A DNA stretch of 64,000 nucleotides, taken from NCBI RefSeq assembly GCF_004138485.1, contig NZ_RYEV01000003.1, positions 372,001 through 436,000 on the forward strand, read 5' to 3'. The number at the start of each line of letters is the position of its first letter. Positions within the stretch are counted from its first letter, which is position 1. Below the pieces are notes generated by a model. That model was given only the letters and a program-made list of their open reading frames with translations. It was not told where the DNA came from and searched no databases. A program made the position numbers and the translations under genes. The DNA comes from Peristeroidobacter soli. Its GTDB lineage: Bacteria > Pseudomonadota > Gammaproteobacteria > Steroidobacterales > Steroidobacteraceae. Positions 8,498 through 16,358 of the stretch are shown in pieces.

Positions 8498-8872
8498 GTG
8501 GCATGGGTCTGCTGGAAATGCGGCGCGTCTCTGGCAGACCTCAGCCTGCCTCTGCGCCGCCTCGACGAATGCCCCGTGTGCCACGCCGAGCTCCACGTTT
8601 GCAAATTGTGTGAGTGGTACAGCATCAGCGTCGCCAAGCACTGTCGGGAGACCGTTGCCGAAGAAGTGAAGGACAAGGAACGGGCGAACTTCTGCGACTA
8701 CTTCAAGCCCCGGCAGGACGCTTATTCGGCGAAGAGCACGGATGCGGCGTCGAAGGCGCAGTCGGAGCTGGATGCGTTATTCGGCAGTTCCAAAAAGGCG
8801 GACGAGGCTGCTCAACCGTCGGCCGCCGAGAAGGCGCGGGCTGAGCTCGAAGCGTTGTTTGGAAAGAAGTAG
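8498..8872 (+). CDS. small zinc-ribbon-like protein with a repeated C-terminal tail
   Basis: This 124-residue protein starts with GTG, with AAGGG about 8 bases upstream overlapping the end of the VOC gene. The first half has Cys pairs CWKCG (residues 5-9), ECPVCH and VCKLCEWY, plus later Cys in KHCRE and NFCDY, a pattern that could bind one or two zinc ions. The tail is Ala/Lys-rich and contains a short repeat, AQSELDALFGSSKK then ARAELEALFGKK, each with ALFG. It lacks a signal peptide or membrane segment. I do not recognise a characterised family. Tight spacing to the VOC gene suggests linked function. Confidence 0.8.
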   Translation: MAWVCWKCGASLADLSLPLRRLDECPVCHAELHVCKLCEWYSISVAKHCRETVAEEVKDKERANFCDYFKPRQDAYSAKSTDAASKAQSELDALFGSSKKADEAAQPSAAEKARAELEALFGKK

Positions 8873-8878
8873 CTCGAC

Positions 8879-9787
8879 TCATTCCGACGGCGGCGGCGAG
8901 GCGTCGTGCGAGCTTTTTGCTTCATTGGCCAGCCACTCCATGACTCCGGACACCATTGGATCGTTCAGCCGTCGTGGCAGGCAAACGGCGTAGATTGCAT
9001 ATTCCGACGCCACTTCATTCTCGAATACTTTCACGAGTCGCCCGGCCGCCAGTTCGGCGGACGCGAAGACTTCAGAGGCGATCGCCACGCCCTGAGCGGT
9101 GAGCGCGGCCTGGAGCATGGAGTTGCGGTCGCCACAAACGATGCCCCGGCGGGCGTCGATGCCTTTGGCGCCGACGGCGTTCAGCCAACGGCTCCACGAG
9201 TGGTGGGAATCGTCGTGAAGCAATGTGAAATGGCGCAGGTCGTTAATGGTTTTCAACGGTGGTCCGCCCTTCAACAGGGCGGGCGCGCACACCACGATCT
9301 CGCGCGGCCGGAACAGGCTCATGACATGCAGGCCGGGATAGTTGCCGCCGCCGAAGCGGATGCCGATATCCACATCTTCACGCGCGAAATCCACCAATTG
9401 GGCGGTCGTGATCACTTGAAGATCCACGCCCGGGAACAACATAGAGAACGAGCGTACGCGGGGCATCAGCCAGCGCGCGTTGAAAGAAGAGAAAGTCGAA
9501 ATGGTCAGCTTCCGCCGCACGGTCGGCGTCGATACATCCTCGAGTGCACCAGCCAGGCGATCGAACGCGGCGCGCGTTCCCTCAGCCAGGAGCGCACCCT
9601 GAGCCGTCAACCGCAATCCCCGCGGTAGGCGCTCGAACAACTTCACGCCGAGGCGCTCCTCGAGCTGCTTCACCTGCCGGCTCACGGCAGCGTGAGTCAC
9701 GTTCATTTCCTCCGCCGCGGCACTCAAGTTCAGGTTCCGGGCGGCCACGTCAAAGGCCCGTAGAGGGCCGACTGGGATGCGCTTCAT
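8879..9787 (-). CDS. LysR-family transcriptional regulator, GcvA-like
   Basis: This 302-residue protein begins with the LysR winged helix (residues 5-64), including NLSAAAEEMNVTHAAVSRQV and ERLGVKLFER. The opening PVGPLRAFDVAAR is typical of the GcvA group. The rest is the periplasmic-binding-like effector domain. It is transcribed away from the small-protein operon that starts at 9933, and a near-perfect palindrome lies at 9823-9839 between them. LysR regulators commonly control a divergent neighbour and themselves, so the small-protein operon is the first target to consider. The effector is unknown. Confidence 0.92.
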   Translation of the reverse strand: MKRIPVGPLRAFDVAARNLNLSAAAEEMNVTHAAVSRQVKQLEERLGVKLFERLPRGLRLTAQGALLAEGTRAAFDRLAGALEDVSTPTVRRKLTISTFSSFNARWLMPRVRSFSMLFPGVDLQVITTAQLVDFAREDVDIGIRFGGGNYPGLHVMSLFRPREIVVCAPALLKGGPPLKTINDLRHFTLLHDDSHHSWSRWLNAVGAKGIDARRGIVCGDRNSMLQAALTAQGVAIASEVFASAELAAGRLVKVFENEVASEYAIYAVCLPRRLNDPMVSGVMEWLANEAKSSHDASPPPSE

Positions 9788-9822
9788 GGCAGTCCAACGA
9801 TGTCCTGCGTGGATGGCTATTG

Positions 9823-9839
9823 ATATGACTTTAAATCAT
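9823..9839. promoter_or_regulatory. candidate LysR-type operator palindrome
   Basis: TATGACTTTAAATCATA is a 17-bp palindrome with a single mismatched pair. It is AT-rich in a GC-rich genome and lies 36 bases upstream of the LysR start, in the region shared with the divergent small-protein operon. The shape fits LysR boxes (dyad with T and A ends). The role is inferred. Confidence 0.5.
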
Positions 9840-9904
9840 AGATCACGGGCACAAAGTATCGCTATTCGCGGCAAATGGCCAGGGCCACACTACGCCTCCA
9901 TTAC

Positions 9905-9927
9905 CGAGATGCATATCTCGAAGGAGG
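9905..9927 (+). promoter_or_regulatory. hairpin abutting a strong ribosome binding site
   Basis: CGAGAT-GCAT-ATCTCG forms a perfect 6-bp stem at 9905-9920. It is followed without a gap by AAGGAGG at 9921-9927, the ribosome site of the small gene at 9933. Such a position could tune translation or protect the 5' end of the message. Confidence 0.45.
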
Positions 9928-9932
9928 CTCAA

Positions 9933-10118
9933 ATGGACGAGTACTTGTTCATGACCCTGGCCAGGTTGAAAGCCGACCGTCTGAAATTGGAGCGGGAACA
10001 GCGCCTCGCGGCGCCCGATCCCGAGCAGCTTCGTCTTGAGTGGGCCGAGCCGGTGGAGACCCATCGGCATTCGTCCCGCTGGTTTTCGCAGCAGCCCTTA
10101 TGGAGGGAACAATCATGA
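9933..10118 (+). CDS. 61-residue charged small protein, first gene of small-protein operon
   Basis: The start at 9933 is set by AAGGAGG 5 bases upstream. The product is 61 residues, highly charged and likely helical: MDEYLFMTLARLKADRLKLE is rich in Lys, Arg and Glu. It has no signal peptide or membrane segment. Its stop overlaps the next start in an ATGA at 10115-10118, a sign of translational coupling. I recognise no family. The perfect ribosome site, overlap with a gene that has a signal peptide, and divergent LysR regulator support a real gene. DNA-, RNA- or membrane-surface binding is possible but unproven. Confidence 0.72.
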   Translation: MDEYLFMTLARLKADRLKLEREQRLAAPDPEQLRLEWAEPVETHRHSSRWFSQQPLWREQS

Positions 10119-10336
10119 GTAGTACGAGAACGGTATTGAGTCTGGTGGCGGCGGTGCTCATCAATGCGAGCGCATTGGCCGCCTGGGAATGGAACGTGAA
10201 CGAGCAGGTCACGCCTGCCGGTCAGGTGACGATTACCCAATTGGATGGGGCCCAGATCGAGGAGCCGGCCGCGGTGGCGTCATTGGCGCAGACCAAGGTC
10301 GACGGTCAGATCGTGCAGACGACACATCGTCTGTAA
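10115..10336 (+). CDS. 73-residue secreted small protein
   Basis: The ATG overlaps the previous stop (ATGA), and GGAGGG lies about 8 bases upstream. Residues 1-22 form a signal peptide (TVLSLVAAVLINASALAA) with a likely cleavage after ALAA, leaving a mature chain of about 50 residues starting WEWNVNEQ. The mature part is polar, rich in Gln, Thr and Val, and may be beta-rich. There is no Cys, so no disulfide or lipid anchor. The family is unknown to me. It is the middle gene of the operon at 9933-10499 and presumably acts in the periplasm. Confidence 0.72.
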   Translation: MSSTRTVLSLVAAVLINASALAAWEWNVNEQVTPAGQVTITQLDGAQIEEPAAVASLAQTKVDGQIVQTTHRL

Positions 10337-10370
10337 CGATTGAAACATTGGAACGCAAGGAGGGCTCGCC

Positions 10371-10499
10371 ATGGCCTTCGTATTGATCACATTGACGGCG
10401 TCGCTGATTCTCAACCTGGCAGTGTTGGCCCTGTTGAAGATCGGTTTACAAAGTGAGCGCGGGTCGGCCGGAGATTTTTCCGGCCACCTGCCGTGCTGA
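10371..10499 (+). CDS. 42-residue single-pass membrane protein
   Basis: ATG at 10371 has a perfect AAGGAGG 7 bases upstream (10357-10363). The product is 42 residues with one hydrophobic segment, LITLTASLILNLAVLALLKI, at about residues 5-24, and a short polar tail. It follows the secreted small protein by 34 bases. The last codons contain a 7-bp stem, GGCCGGA (10466-10472) and TCCGGCC (10479-10485), with no U-run. Single-pass proteins this small often bind a larger membrane partner; none is evident here. The strong ribosome site is the main reason to call it a gene. Confidence 0.7.
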   Translation: MAFVLITLTASLILNLAVLALLKIGLQSERGSAGDFSGHLPC

Positions 10500-10540
10500 G
10501 TCATTGATCGCTCGATGCACCGATGCGCGCTATCGTCCGC

Positions 10541-11977
10541 TCAAGCCGCTTTGGCGATGCCCGCCACGAGCCGGCCAAGCTTTTCGATGGCGCGCTCGAT
10601 GGTGGGCGTCCACAGCATGCCGCAGCTGATGCGGATGTAATTGCGATAGTCCGCCTTGGCGGAAAACACCAGCCCGGGCGCGATGCCGATGCGGCTGGCC
10701 AGCGCGGTACGAAACAACTCCACGCCATCCACGCCCGCGGGCAATTCGATCCACAGCACGATGCCGCCACTGGGCCGCGCCACGCGAGTCCCCGGCGGAA
10801 AGTAACGAATGATCGCGTCGACCGCGCTCTGCGAATTCGCAGCCAGCGTCGTGCGCACCCGTCGCAGATAACGATCGTAGCCGCCGCTCGCGTAATAACG
10901 GGCGAGCACCAGTTGTTGCAGCGTCGGGCAAGCCACCGACGAGAAGAATTTGGCGCGCGCGATATCGGTATGGAACTGCGGCGACACCGCCCAGCCGATC
11001 CGATAGCCGAGCGCGATGGTCTTGGAGACCGAACCGCAGGAAATCACCAGGCCCGCGTCGTCATACGCACGCAACGACGTCGGACGAGTATTGCCGTAAT
11101 GCAGATCGCCGTAGATGTCGTCCTCGATGATGGGCACTTCGGCGGCGCTGAGAATCGAGACGATCTCGCGCTTCGCGTCGTCGGGCGTGACGCTGCCGGT
11201 CGGATTGTTGAAGTTCGGCATCAGCACGGCCGCGGCGAGCCGGGTGGTGCGCGCGATGTTTCTAACAGCGTCGACGTCGATGCCGGTGCTGGTGTGATTC
11301 GGCACCTCGACCACTTTCAGTCCGAGGTATTCGACCACCTGCAACACGCCGAAATAGGTCGGCGATTCCACCAGCACGGTATCGCCCGCCTTGCACAACA
11401 CCTGCAACGACATGGTGATGGCGTCCATCGTGCCGCTGGTGATCACGACGTGCGCGGGGTCGGCCGGCGCGCCGGCGAATGTCATGCGCTTGGCGACCTG
11501 ACGGCGCAGCTCTTCGTGGCCGGGCGGCAGCAAACATTCACCGGCGTGCGCGGGATGGTCGCGCAACACTTCACGGATCAGATTGTTCAGCCGCTGATTC
11601 GGATACAGCGTCGGCGAAGTGAATGCGCCGTTGAGCTGCAGGATGTCCGGCCGGGCCAGCGCTTCACGGCAAGTGTCGAGCGTTTCGGCCGCGATGGATA
11701 TCGGTCGTCGCGAGCGGCTGACTTTCGGTCGCGGTGGCGGCACGCTCGCGCGCATCGGCGGCCGGACGTAAAAGCCGGACTGCGGCCGCGCTTCGATCAA
11801 CCCGATGTTTTCCAGATGCAGGTACGCCTGCACGACCGTCGAGATGCTGACCTTTGCCGTGCGGCTCATGGATCGCACCGAAGGAATGCGCTCGTTACCC
11901 CGCAAGGCGCCGCTCGCGATCTGCGCTTCGACCAGACGCGCGACGCGTTCATAGAGCAGCGGTTCTTCGGCGGACAT
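10541..11977 (-). CDS. MocR/PdxR-type regulator (GntR helix-turn-helix fused to aminotransferase-like domain)
   Basis: This 478-residue protein has an N-terminal GntR winged helix (SGALRGNERIPSVRSMSRTA, about residues 20-40 of the chosen form). It is joined to a fold-type I aminotransferase domain with the PLP-lysine motif CGSVSKTIALGYRIGW and the upstream SPTYFGVL and PNFNNPTG motifs. MocR regulators use bound PLP or its adducts as a signal and do not usually act as enzymes. ATG at 11977 is preferred over TTG at 11992 because GAGGGGG lies about 8 bases upstream. It faces the DMT exporter at 12078 across 100 bases, the usual arrangement for a MocR and its target. Confidence 0.92.
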   Translation of the reverse strand: MSAEEPLLYERVARLVEAQIASGALRGNERIPSVRSMSRTAKVSISTVVQAYLHLENIGLIEARPQSGFYVRPPMRASVPPPRPKVSRSRRPISIAAETLDTCREALARPDILQLNGAFTSPTLYPNQRLNNLIREVLRDHPAHAGECLLPPGHEELRRQVAKRMTFAGAPADPAHVVITSGTMDAITMSLQVLCKAGDTVLVESPTYFGVLQVVEYLGLKVVEVPNHTSTGIDVDAVRNIARTTRLAAAVLMPNFNNPTGSVTPDDAKREIVSILSAAEVPIIEDDIYGDLHYGNTRPTSLRAYDDAGLVISCGSVSKTIALGYRIGWAVSPQFHTDIARAKFFSSVACPTLQQLVLARYYASGGYDRYLRRVRTTLAANSQSAVDAIIRYFPPGTRVARPSGGIVLWIELPAGVDGVELFRTALASRIGIAPGLVFSAKADYRNYIRISCGMLWTPTIERAIEKLGRLVAGIAKAA

Positions 11978-12077
11978 GCGGAGCCCCCTCAACTGTATCG
12001 GTCGTGGGTCAGTTTACCTGAGTCTGTACTGCTTGCCAGCACCCGCTAGAGTATTCAACCGCGCCAAAGGATTTTCC

Positions 12078-13046
12078 ATGTCTGTTTCAGCCACCTCGAC
12101 GCGAATGTCGGTGGGCATGCTCGCCGCTTTCGCCGCCATCTACTTCTTCTGGGGCACCACGTATCTGGCCATCGCGGTCGCCATCCGTGAGATCCCGCCG
12201 CTGATCAGCGGCACGATGCGCTTCGCGCTCGCGGCCCTGGTCATGTATGTCTGGCTGCGTTGGCGCGAGGCCAGGCCGCTGGCCAACGTCGATTTGAAAA
12301 TGGCCGCGCTCGCCGGCGTGCTGCTGTCGGGCATCGGCAATGGTTTCGTGGTGTGGGCCCAGCAGGGCATTCCGTCAGGTATCGCCGCACTGACCGTCGC
12401 CGCCATGCCGGTCATCGTGTTGCTGTTGGATTGGACGTTTTTCAGCAAGCGGGCGCCGACGCGCCAGGCCTTGATTGGAACCACGATTGCGCTGATCGGC
12501 GTCGTCACCATCGTCACGCACACGCGTTCGCTGTCGGGCGAAGCTCATCCGATGTACGTGCTGGCGTTGCTGCTGGCGATACTGGGCTGGAGCTTTGGCA
12601 CGTTGATTCAGAAGCGGGTGGTGCAGCCTGGCGCGGTGTTGAGCTTCACGTGCGCGCAAATGTTTTTCGGCGCCTTGTTTCAGTTGTTCATGTCCCTGCT
12701 GGACGGCGAATGGACGCATTTCGATCCGTCGACCGTCACGTGGAAAGGGTTGGCCGCGGTCGCGTACCTGGTCGTGTTCGGCAGCATCGTCGGGTTGAAT
12801 TGTTATTTGTGGCTGCTGACCAAGGTGCCCGCGCCGAAAGTCGCGACCTACGCGCTGGTCAATCCGGTGGTGGCGCTGTTGCTGGGTGCGGCGATTCTGG
12901 GCGAGCCGCTCACGTCGCTGATCATCATGGCGACGGTGCTGGTGCTGCTCGGCGTGAGTCTGGTGGTGTTCCAGGGGGTGCTGAATCCGTCGCGTCTCAG
13001 GTCGTTTGTGTCACGGCGGACGCCTGCAATCGCTCCCGGTGAATGA
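12078..13046 (+). CDS. EamA/DMT-superfamily exporter
   Basis: This 322-residue protein has about ten hydrophobic segments in two EamA repeats. The first begins AAFAAIYFFWGTTYLAIAVA; the second repeat ends with NPVVALLLGAAILGEPLT, a signature of the family. ATG at 12078 is chosen because AAAGGA precedes it by about 6 bases; a longer in-frame start would add 34 residues of non-membrane sequence. Members export amino acids and other small metabolites. The divergent MocR regulator suggests that an amino-acid-like or amine compound triggers expression. Its 3' end overlaps the next, convergent gene by 50 bases. Confidence 0.9.
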   Translation: MSVSATSTRMSVGMLAAFAAIYFFWGTTYLAIAVAIREIPPLISGTMRFALAALVMYVWLRWREARPLANVDLKMAALAGVLLSGIGNGFVVWAQQGIPSGIAALTVAAMPVIVLLLDWTFFSKRAPTRQALIGTTIALIGVVTIVTHTRSLSGEAHPMYVLALLLAILGWSFGTLIQKRVVQPGAVLSFTCAQMFFGALFQLFMSLLDGEWTHFDPSTVTWKGLAAVAYLVVFGSIVGLNCYLWLLTKVPAPKVATYALVNPVVALLLGAAILGEPLTSLIIMATVLVLLGVSLVVFQGVLNPSRLRSFVSRRTPAIAPGE

Positions 13047-13893
13047 CGTAGAGCCCGCTCGCGACGATGATGGCGGCGCCGATCAGCATGCGCTGGCTCG
13101 GCATCGTCATCCATAACAGCCAGTCGAACAACATGCCCCACGCGAGTGCCGTGTACTCCAACGGCGCGATGACGGACGGCGCCGCCAATCTGAAAGCTTC
13201 CGTCAGGAAGTGCTGACCGACGGCGCCGGTGATGCCGATGATCACGATCCAGTGCCAGTGTTCCCACAGCACGGGAACCCAGCCGTCGATAGAGAAAATG
13301 CCGGCCAACGTGGCGGTCAGGAACAGCGCCCAGAACATGGTCGCTGCGCTGGTCTCCGTCGGTTTGAGCACTCGGATGAGCAGCACGCCCAGTGCATAAG
13401 CTGCGGCGGCGGCAACTGCGGCCACACTGCCCAGTAACGCCGCCCCACCCAAGGCCATGCCGTCGCCGCTCGGTCGCACGACCACGAGCACGCCGATCAT
13501 GCCCACGATGACCGCCAGCCAGCGATGCCAGCCGACGCGCTCACCAAAGAAGGGCACGGACAGCGCCGTGATCATCAGTGGCCCGGACATGAAGATGGTG
13601 TATGCGGTCGCTAACGAAAGCCGGCTCACCGCGTAGACAAAGAAGTACAGCGTCGCGACCTGCAGAACCCCGCGCAACAGGTGCAGCCCCCAGCGATTCG
13701 GCAGCAGATCGCGCCAGCGCCCCATCGTGCCAGTGGCGAGCAACAGAAAAGGCAACGAGGCCAGGCCGCGAATGAACGTCACCTGCATGGCAGGATAGGT
13801 TTCGGCCAGGCGTTTCATGCTCAGGTCCATGACGGCGAAAGTCGCCACCGCGGCCAGCATGCTGAGAATTCCTCGGACATTACTCGCAGGCAT
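12997..13893 (-). CDS. EamA/DMT-superfamily transporter
   Basis: This 298-residue protein has about ten membrane segments in two EamA repeats. The first repeat includes AAVATFAVMDLSMKRLAETY, the second EYTALAWGMLFDWLLW. It is similar in kind to the exporter at 12078 but not a close copy. The two genes converge and their last 50 coding bases overlap. The C-terminus is short and polar. The substrate is unknown. The start ATG at 13893 fits the family's N-terminus. Confidence 0.9.
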   Translation of the reverse strand: MPASNVRGILSMLAAVATFAVMDLSMKRLAETYPAMQVTFIRGLASLPFLLLATGTMGRWRDLLPNRWGLHLLRGVLQVATLYFFVYAVSRLSLATAYTIFMSGPLMITALSVPFFGERVGWHRWLAVIVGMIGVLVVVRPSGDGMALGGAALLGSVAAVAAAAAYALGVLLIRVLKPTETSAATMFWALFLTATLAGIFSIDGWVPVLWEHWHWIVIIGITGAVGQHFLTEAFRLAAPSVIAPLEYTALAWGMLFDWLLWMTMPSQRMLIGAAIIVASGLYVIHRERLQASAVTQTT

Positions 13894-13981
13894 AAGAAAC
13901 CTATGCTACGCGACGGCCCCCAAGGCAGCTAGAATGTCGCGGCTAGAATGTTCCTTGCTATTCCGTTATCGAGCTCGAGTC

Positions 13982-15184
13982 ATGCGCCAAGTCTTCATCT
14001 GCGACGCCATCCGCACACCCATCGGCCGCTACGGCGGCGCTCTCGCCAACGTGCGTGCCGACGATCTCGGTGCGATTCCCATCAAGGCATTGATCCAGCG
14101 GAACGCCAAAGTCGATTGGGCCGCGGTCGACGATGTTTATTATGGCTGTGCCAATCAGGCGGGCGAAGACAATCGCAACGTCGCGCGCATGGCGGCGCTG
14201 CTCGCCGGTCTGCCGGATGTCGTTCCCGGCGCGACCATCAATCGTTTGTGCGGTTCGGGCTTGGACGCGGTGAATCTGGCCGCGCGCACGATTCGTTCCA
14301 ACGAAGCCGAGCTCATGATCGCCGGCGGTGTGGAGAGCATGACGCGCGCGCCGTTTGTGATGGGCAAGGCGGACAGCGCGTTTTCGCGGACCGCGAAGAT
14401 CGAAGACACCACCATCGGCTGGCGTTTCGTCAATCCGTTGATGAAGGCGAAGTATGGAATCGATTCCATGCCGGAGACGGCCGAGAACGTCGCGGCGGAA
14501 TTCGGTATCGCTCGTGCCGATCAGGACGCGTTCGCTCTGCGCAGTCAGCAACGATATGCACGCGCGCACGCCGCGAAGTTTTTTGACAGCGAGCTCACGC
14601 CCGTCGAGATTCCTCAGAAGAAGGGCGACCCCATCAAGTTCATCGCCGATGAGCATCCGCGCGAGACGTCGCTTGAAGCGCTCGCGAAGTTGAAAGGCGT
14701 GGTGAAGCCGGAAGGCACGGTGACCGCGGGCAACGCGTCCGGAGTCAACGATGGCAGCTGTGCGGTGTTGTTGGCGAGCGAAGAGGCGGCGGCGAAGTAC
14801 GGTTTAAAACCGCGTGCTCGGGTGATCGCGACGGCGACTGCCGGTGTCGCTCCGCGCATCATGGGCATTGGCCCGGCGCCAGCGTCGCTGAAGGTGCTGA
14901 AGCTTGCCAGGCTCGAGATCGGTCAGATGGATGTAATCGAGCTGAACGAAGCGTTTGCGGCACAGGGTCTGGCAGTGACGCGTCAGCTCGGCCTGCCGGA
15001 CGACGCCGCGCATGTGAATCCAAACGGTGGTGCGATTGCCATCGGCCATCCGCTCGGCGCGAGCGGTGCGCGTCTGGTCACGACGGCGCTGAATCAGTTG
15101 GAGAAGACGTCGGGCCGCTACGCCCTGTGCACGATGTGTATCGGTGTGGGCCAGGGCATCGCCATGGTGATCGAGCGCGTTTGA
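13982..15184 (+). CDS. pcaF: acetyl-CoA acyltransferase, 3-oxoadipyl-CoA thiolase-like
   Basis: This 400-residue thiolase begins RQVFICDAIRTPIGRYGGAL, the classic opening of PcaF. It contains the acyl-accepting Cys in TINRLCGSGLDAVN, then GGVESMTRAPFVMGKA, NPNGGAIAIGHPLGASGAR with the catalytic His, and TMCIGVGQG with the second catalytic Cys. PcaF cleaves 3-oxoadipyl-CoA to succinyl-CoA and acetyl-CoA in aromatic (beta-ketoadipate) breakdown. Length and the stretch DTTIGWRFVNPLMK fit PcaF better than PhaA-type thiolases. No other pca gene is nearby, so the pathway role is inferred from similarity alone. ATG 13982 matches the family start. Confidence 0.87.
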   Translation: MRQVFICDAIRTPIGRYGGALANVRADDLGAIPIKALIQRNAKVDWAAVDDVYYGCANQAGEDNRNVARMAALLAGLPDVVPGATINRLCGSGLDAVNLAARTIRSNEAELMIAGGVESMTRAPFVMGKADSAFSRTAKIEDTTIGWRFVNPLMKAKYGIDSMPETAENVAAEFGIARADQDAFALRSQQRYARAHAAKFFDSELTPVEIPQKKGDPIKFIADEHPRETSLEALAKLKGVVKPEGTVTAGNASGVNDGSCAVLLASEEAAAKYGLKPRARVIATATAGVAPRIMGIGPAPASLKVLKLARLEIGQMDVIELNEAFAAQGLAVTRQLGLPDDAAHVNPNGGAIAIGHPLGASGARLVTTALNQLEKTSGRYALCTMCIGVGQGIAMVIERV

Positions 15185-15634
15185 TTACTGGCAGGCCGCC
15201 TGGCAGTCGCGCAGTTCCGTGCGGCAAATGGTCTGCGCGTCCCGCTCATTGAGATAGCAGTCGTAGCGCATCGAGGCGATGTTCTGTTGCATGACATCGA
15301 TGCACACGTTGTAGTGCTGGGTGAATCGATCGGCGAAGTTACCCGGGCCGCGCCGGCCCGGGTTGCGGAAATAGCTGCAGAAATAGGTGTAGTCGCTATT
15401 GCGCAGGGTCATTGGGTCGCGGCCGCTGTTGGCGGCCTTCTTCGAGCATTCCTGGCGCGCCTGACGCACTTTACTGTTGCAGGTCCCGTTGGAGATTTCG
15501 CACTGACTGACGCAACTCTTGCGAGCGGCGTCGGCCGCCGTCGGCGCCTTGGCGGTGTCTTCGGCAACGCCGACTCCGAGCCAGGCCAGTGCCACGCATA
15601 AACTTCCCAACCGCACCACGGCTTTGCCGTTCAT
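15185..15634 (-). CDS. secreted cysteine-rich protein of unknown function
   Basis: From the ATG at 15634 the product is 149 residues with a signal peptide (VVRLGSLCVALAWLGVGVA). The mature part has many Cys, in SCVSQCEISNGTC, ECSKKA, YFCSYF, VCIDVM, DCYLNE and a C-terminal ICRTELRDCQAACQ. Paired spacing suggests disulfides in the periplasm. An upstream in-frame start at 15682 would put 16 charged residues before the signal peptide and is less likely. It converges on the thiolase with no spacer. I recognise no characterised family. Confidence 0.72.
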   Translation of the reverse strand: MNGKAVVRLGSLCVALAWLGVGVAEDTAKAPTAADAARKSCVSQCEISNGTCNSKVRQARQECSKKAANSGRDPMTLRNSDYTYFCSYFRNPGRRGPGNFADRFTQHYNVCIDVMQQNIASMRYDCYLNERDAQTICRTELRDCQAACQ

Positions 15635-15884
15635 TTTCTCATTGCCCCGCGTTTGATGGGAGCATCGTCGCCAGCGGGACACAGGCCGTCAAGGCACTGT
15701 CGGGCGACCTTGGACATCAGTACTAGTGGTCGCGCGCGGACTCGGGAACCCGCGGCGTGATCGCTGGTCTTCCTGGTATCCGCAAATATTCCTCGCAGTG
15801 ACGGGTCACACTAGTTGATCACAGGGCCCACCGCGTTATGCTGCGGCGTGTCCCGTCCGCGACTGTCACCGAAAGCGCACCCTC

Positions 15885-16358
15885 ATGAGTCAACAGTCCG
15901 AAGAGTGCCTGCCCGAATCGGCTTCGGCCGAGCAGAGCGACGTGCCCGGCGCGCGCATCCTGCACATGAAGGGGCGCCAGTACGACTTGCAGAAGGCCAT
16001 TCAGCAACGCGCGCAGGAATCCGTCGAGCGTGAAGCCGCGCTCGATCAGGAGCAGCGCCGGCCGAAGCCGCTCAAGTGGGGCATTGCCCTGATCATCGCG
16101 GCCATTCCGATCGGGTTGACTCTGATCGCCGCGGACAGCTTCCTGCGCGTTTTCCATAAGTACCTCGACGTGACCGTGGAAACGGCCAACAAACAAGCCG
16201 AGGAGCAAGCAGCAGCCGCGGCTGCGGCCGCAGCGGCCGCTGAGGCGATGGCGCCGGTCACCTCCGATGATCCCGACGTCGTGATGCTGTCGCCGTTGCT
16301 GGTTCCGCCCAGCGTCGAGACGTCCCAGGCTTCGCCCGCTCCCGATTCCAAGAAGTAA
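15885..16358 (+). CDS. single-pass membrane protein coupled to octaheme cytochrome gene
   Basis: This 157-residue protein has a polar N-terminus including ARILHMKGRQYDLQKAIQQR. One membrane segment follows at about residues 66-84 (WGIALIIAAIPIGLTLIAA), then a helical region ending in an 11-residue alanine run and a Pro/Ser tail. The cytochrome gene starts at the base right after its stop (TAA then ATG), so translation is probably coupled. The arrangement suggests a membrane partner or assembly factor for the cytochrome. It does not resemble CcmH, NapC or NrfH proteins, as it has no haem motif. The family is unknown to me. Confidence 0.75.
   Translation: MSQQSEECLPESASAEQSDVPGARILHMKGRQYDLQKAIQQRAQESVEREAALDQEQRRPKPLKWGIALIIAAIPIGLTLIAADSFLRVFHKYLDVTVETANKQAEEQAAAAAAAAAAAEAMAPVTSDDPDVVMLSPLLVPPSVETSQASPAPDSKK

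Noticed and set aside
10523-12049. Plus-strand 508-codon open frame opposite the MocR gene
   Set aside because: It is antisense to the well-supported MocR regulator; its translation is Arg/His/Asp-rich without a domain.
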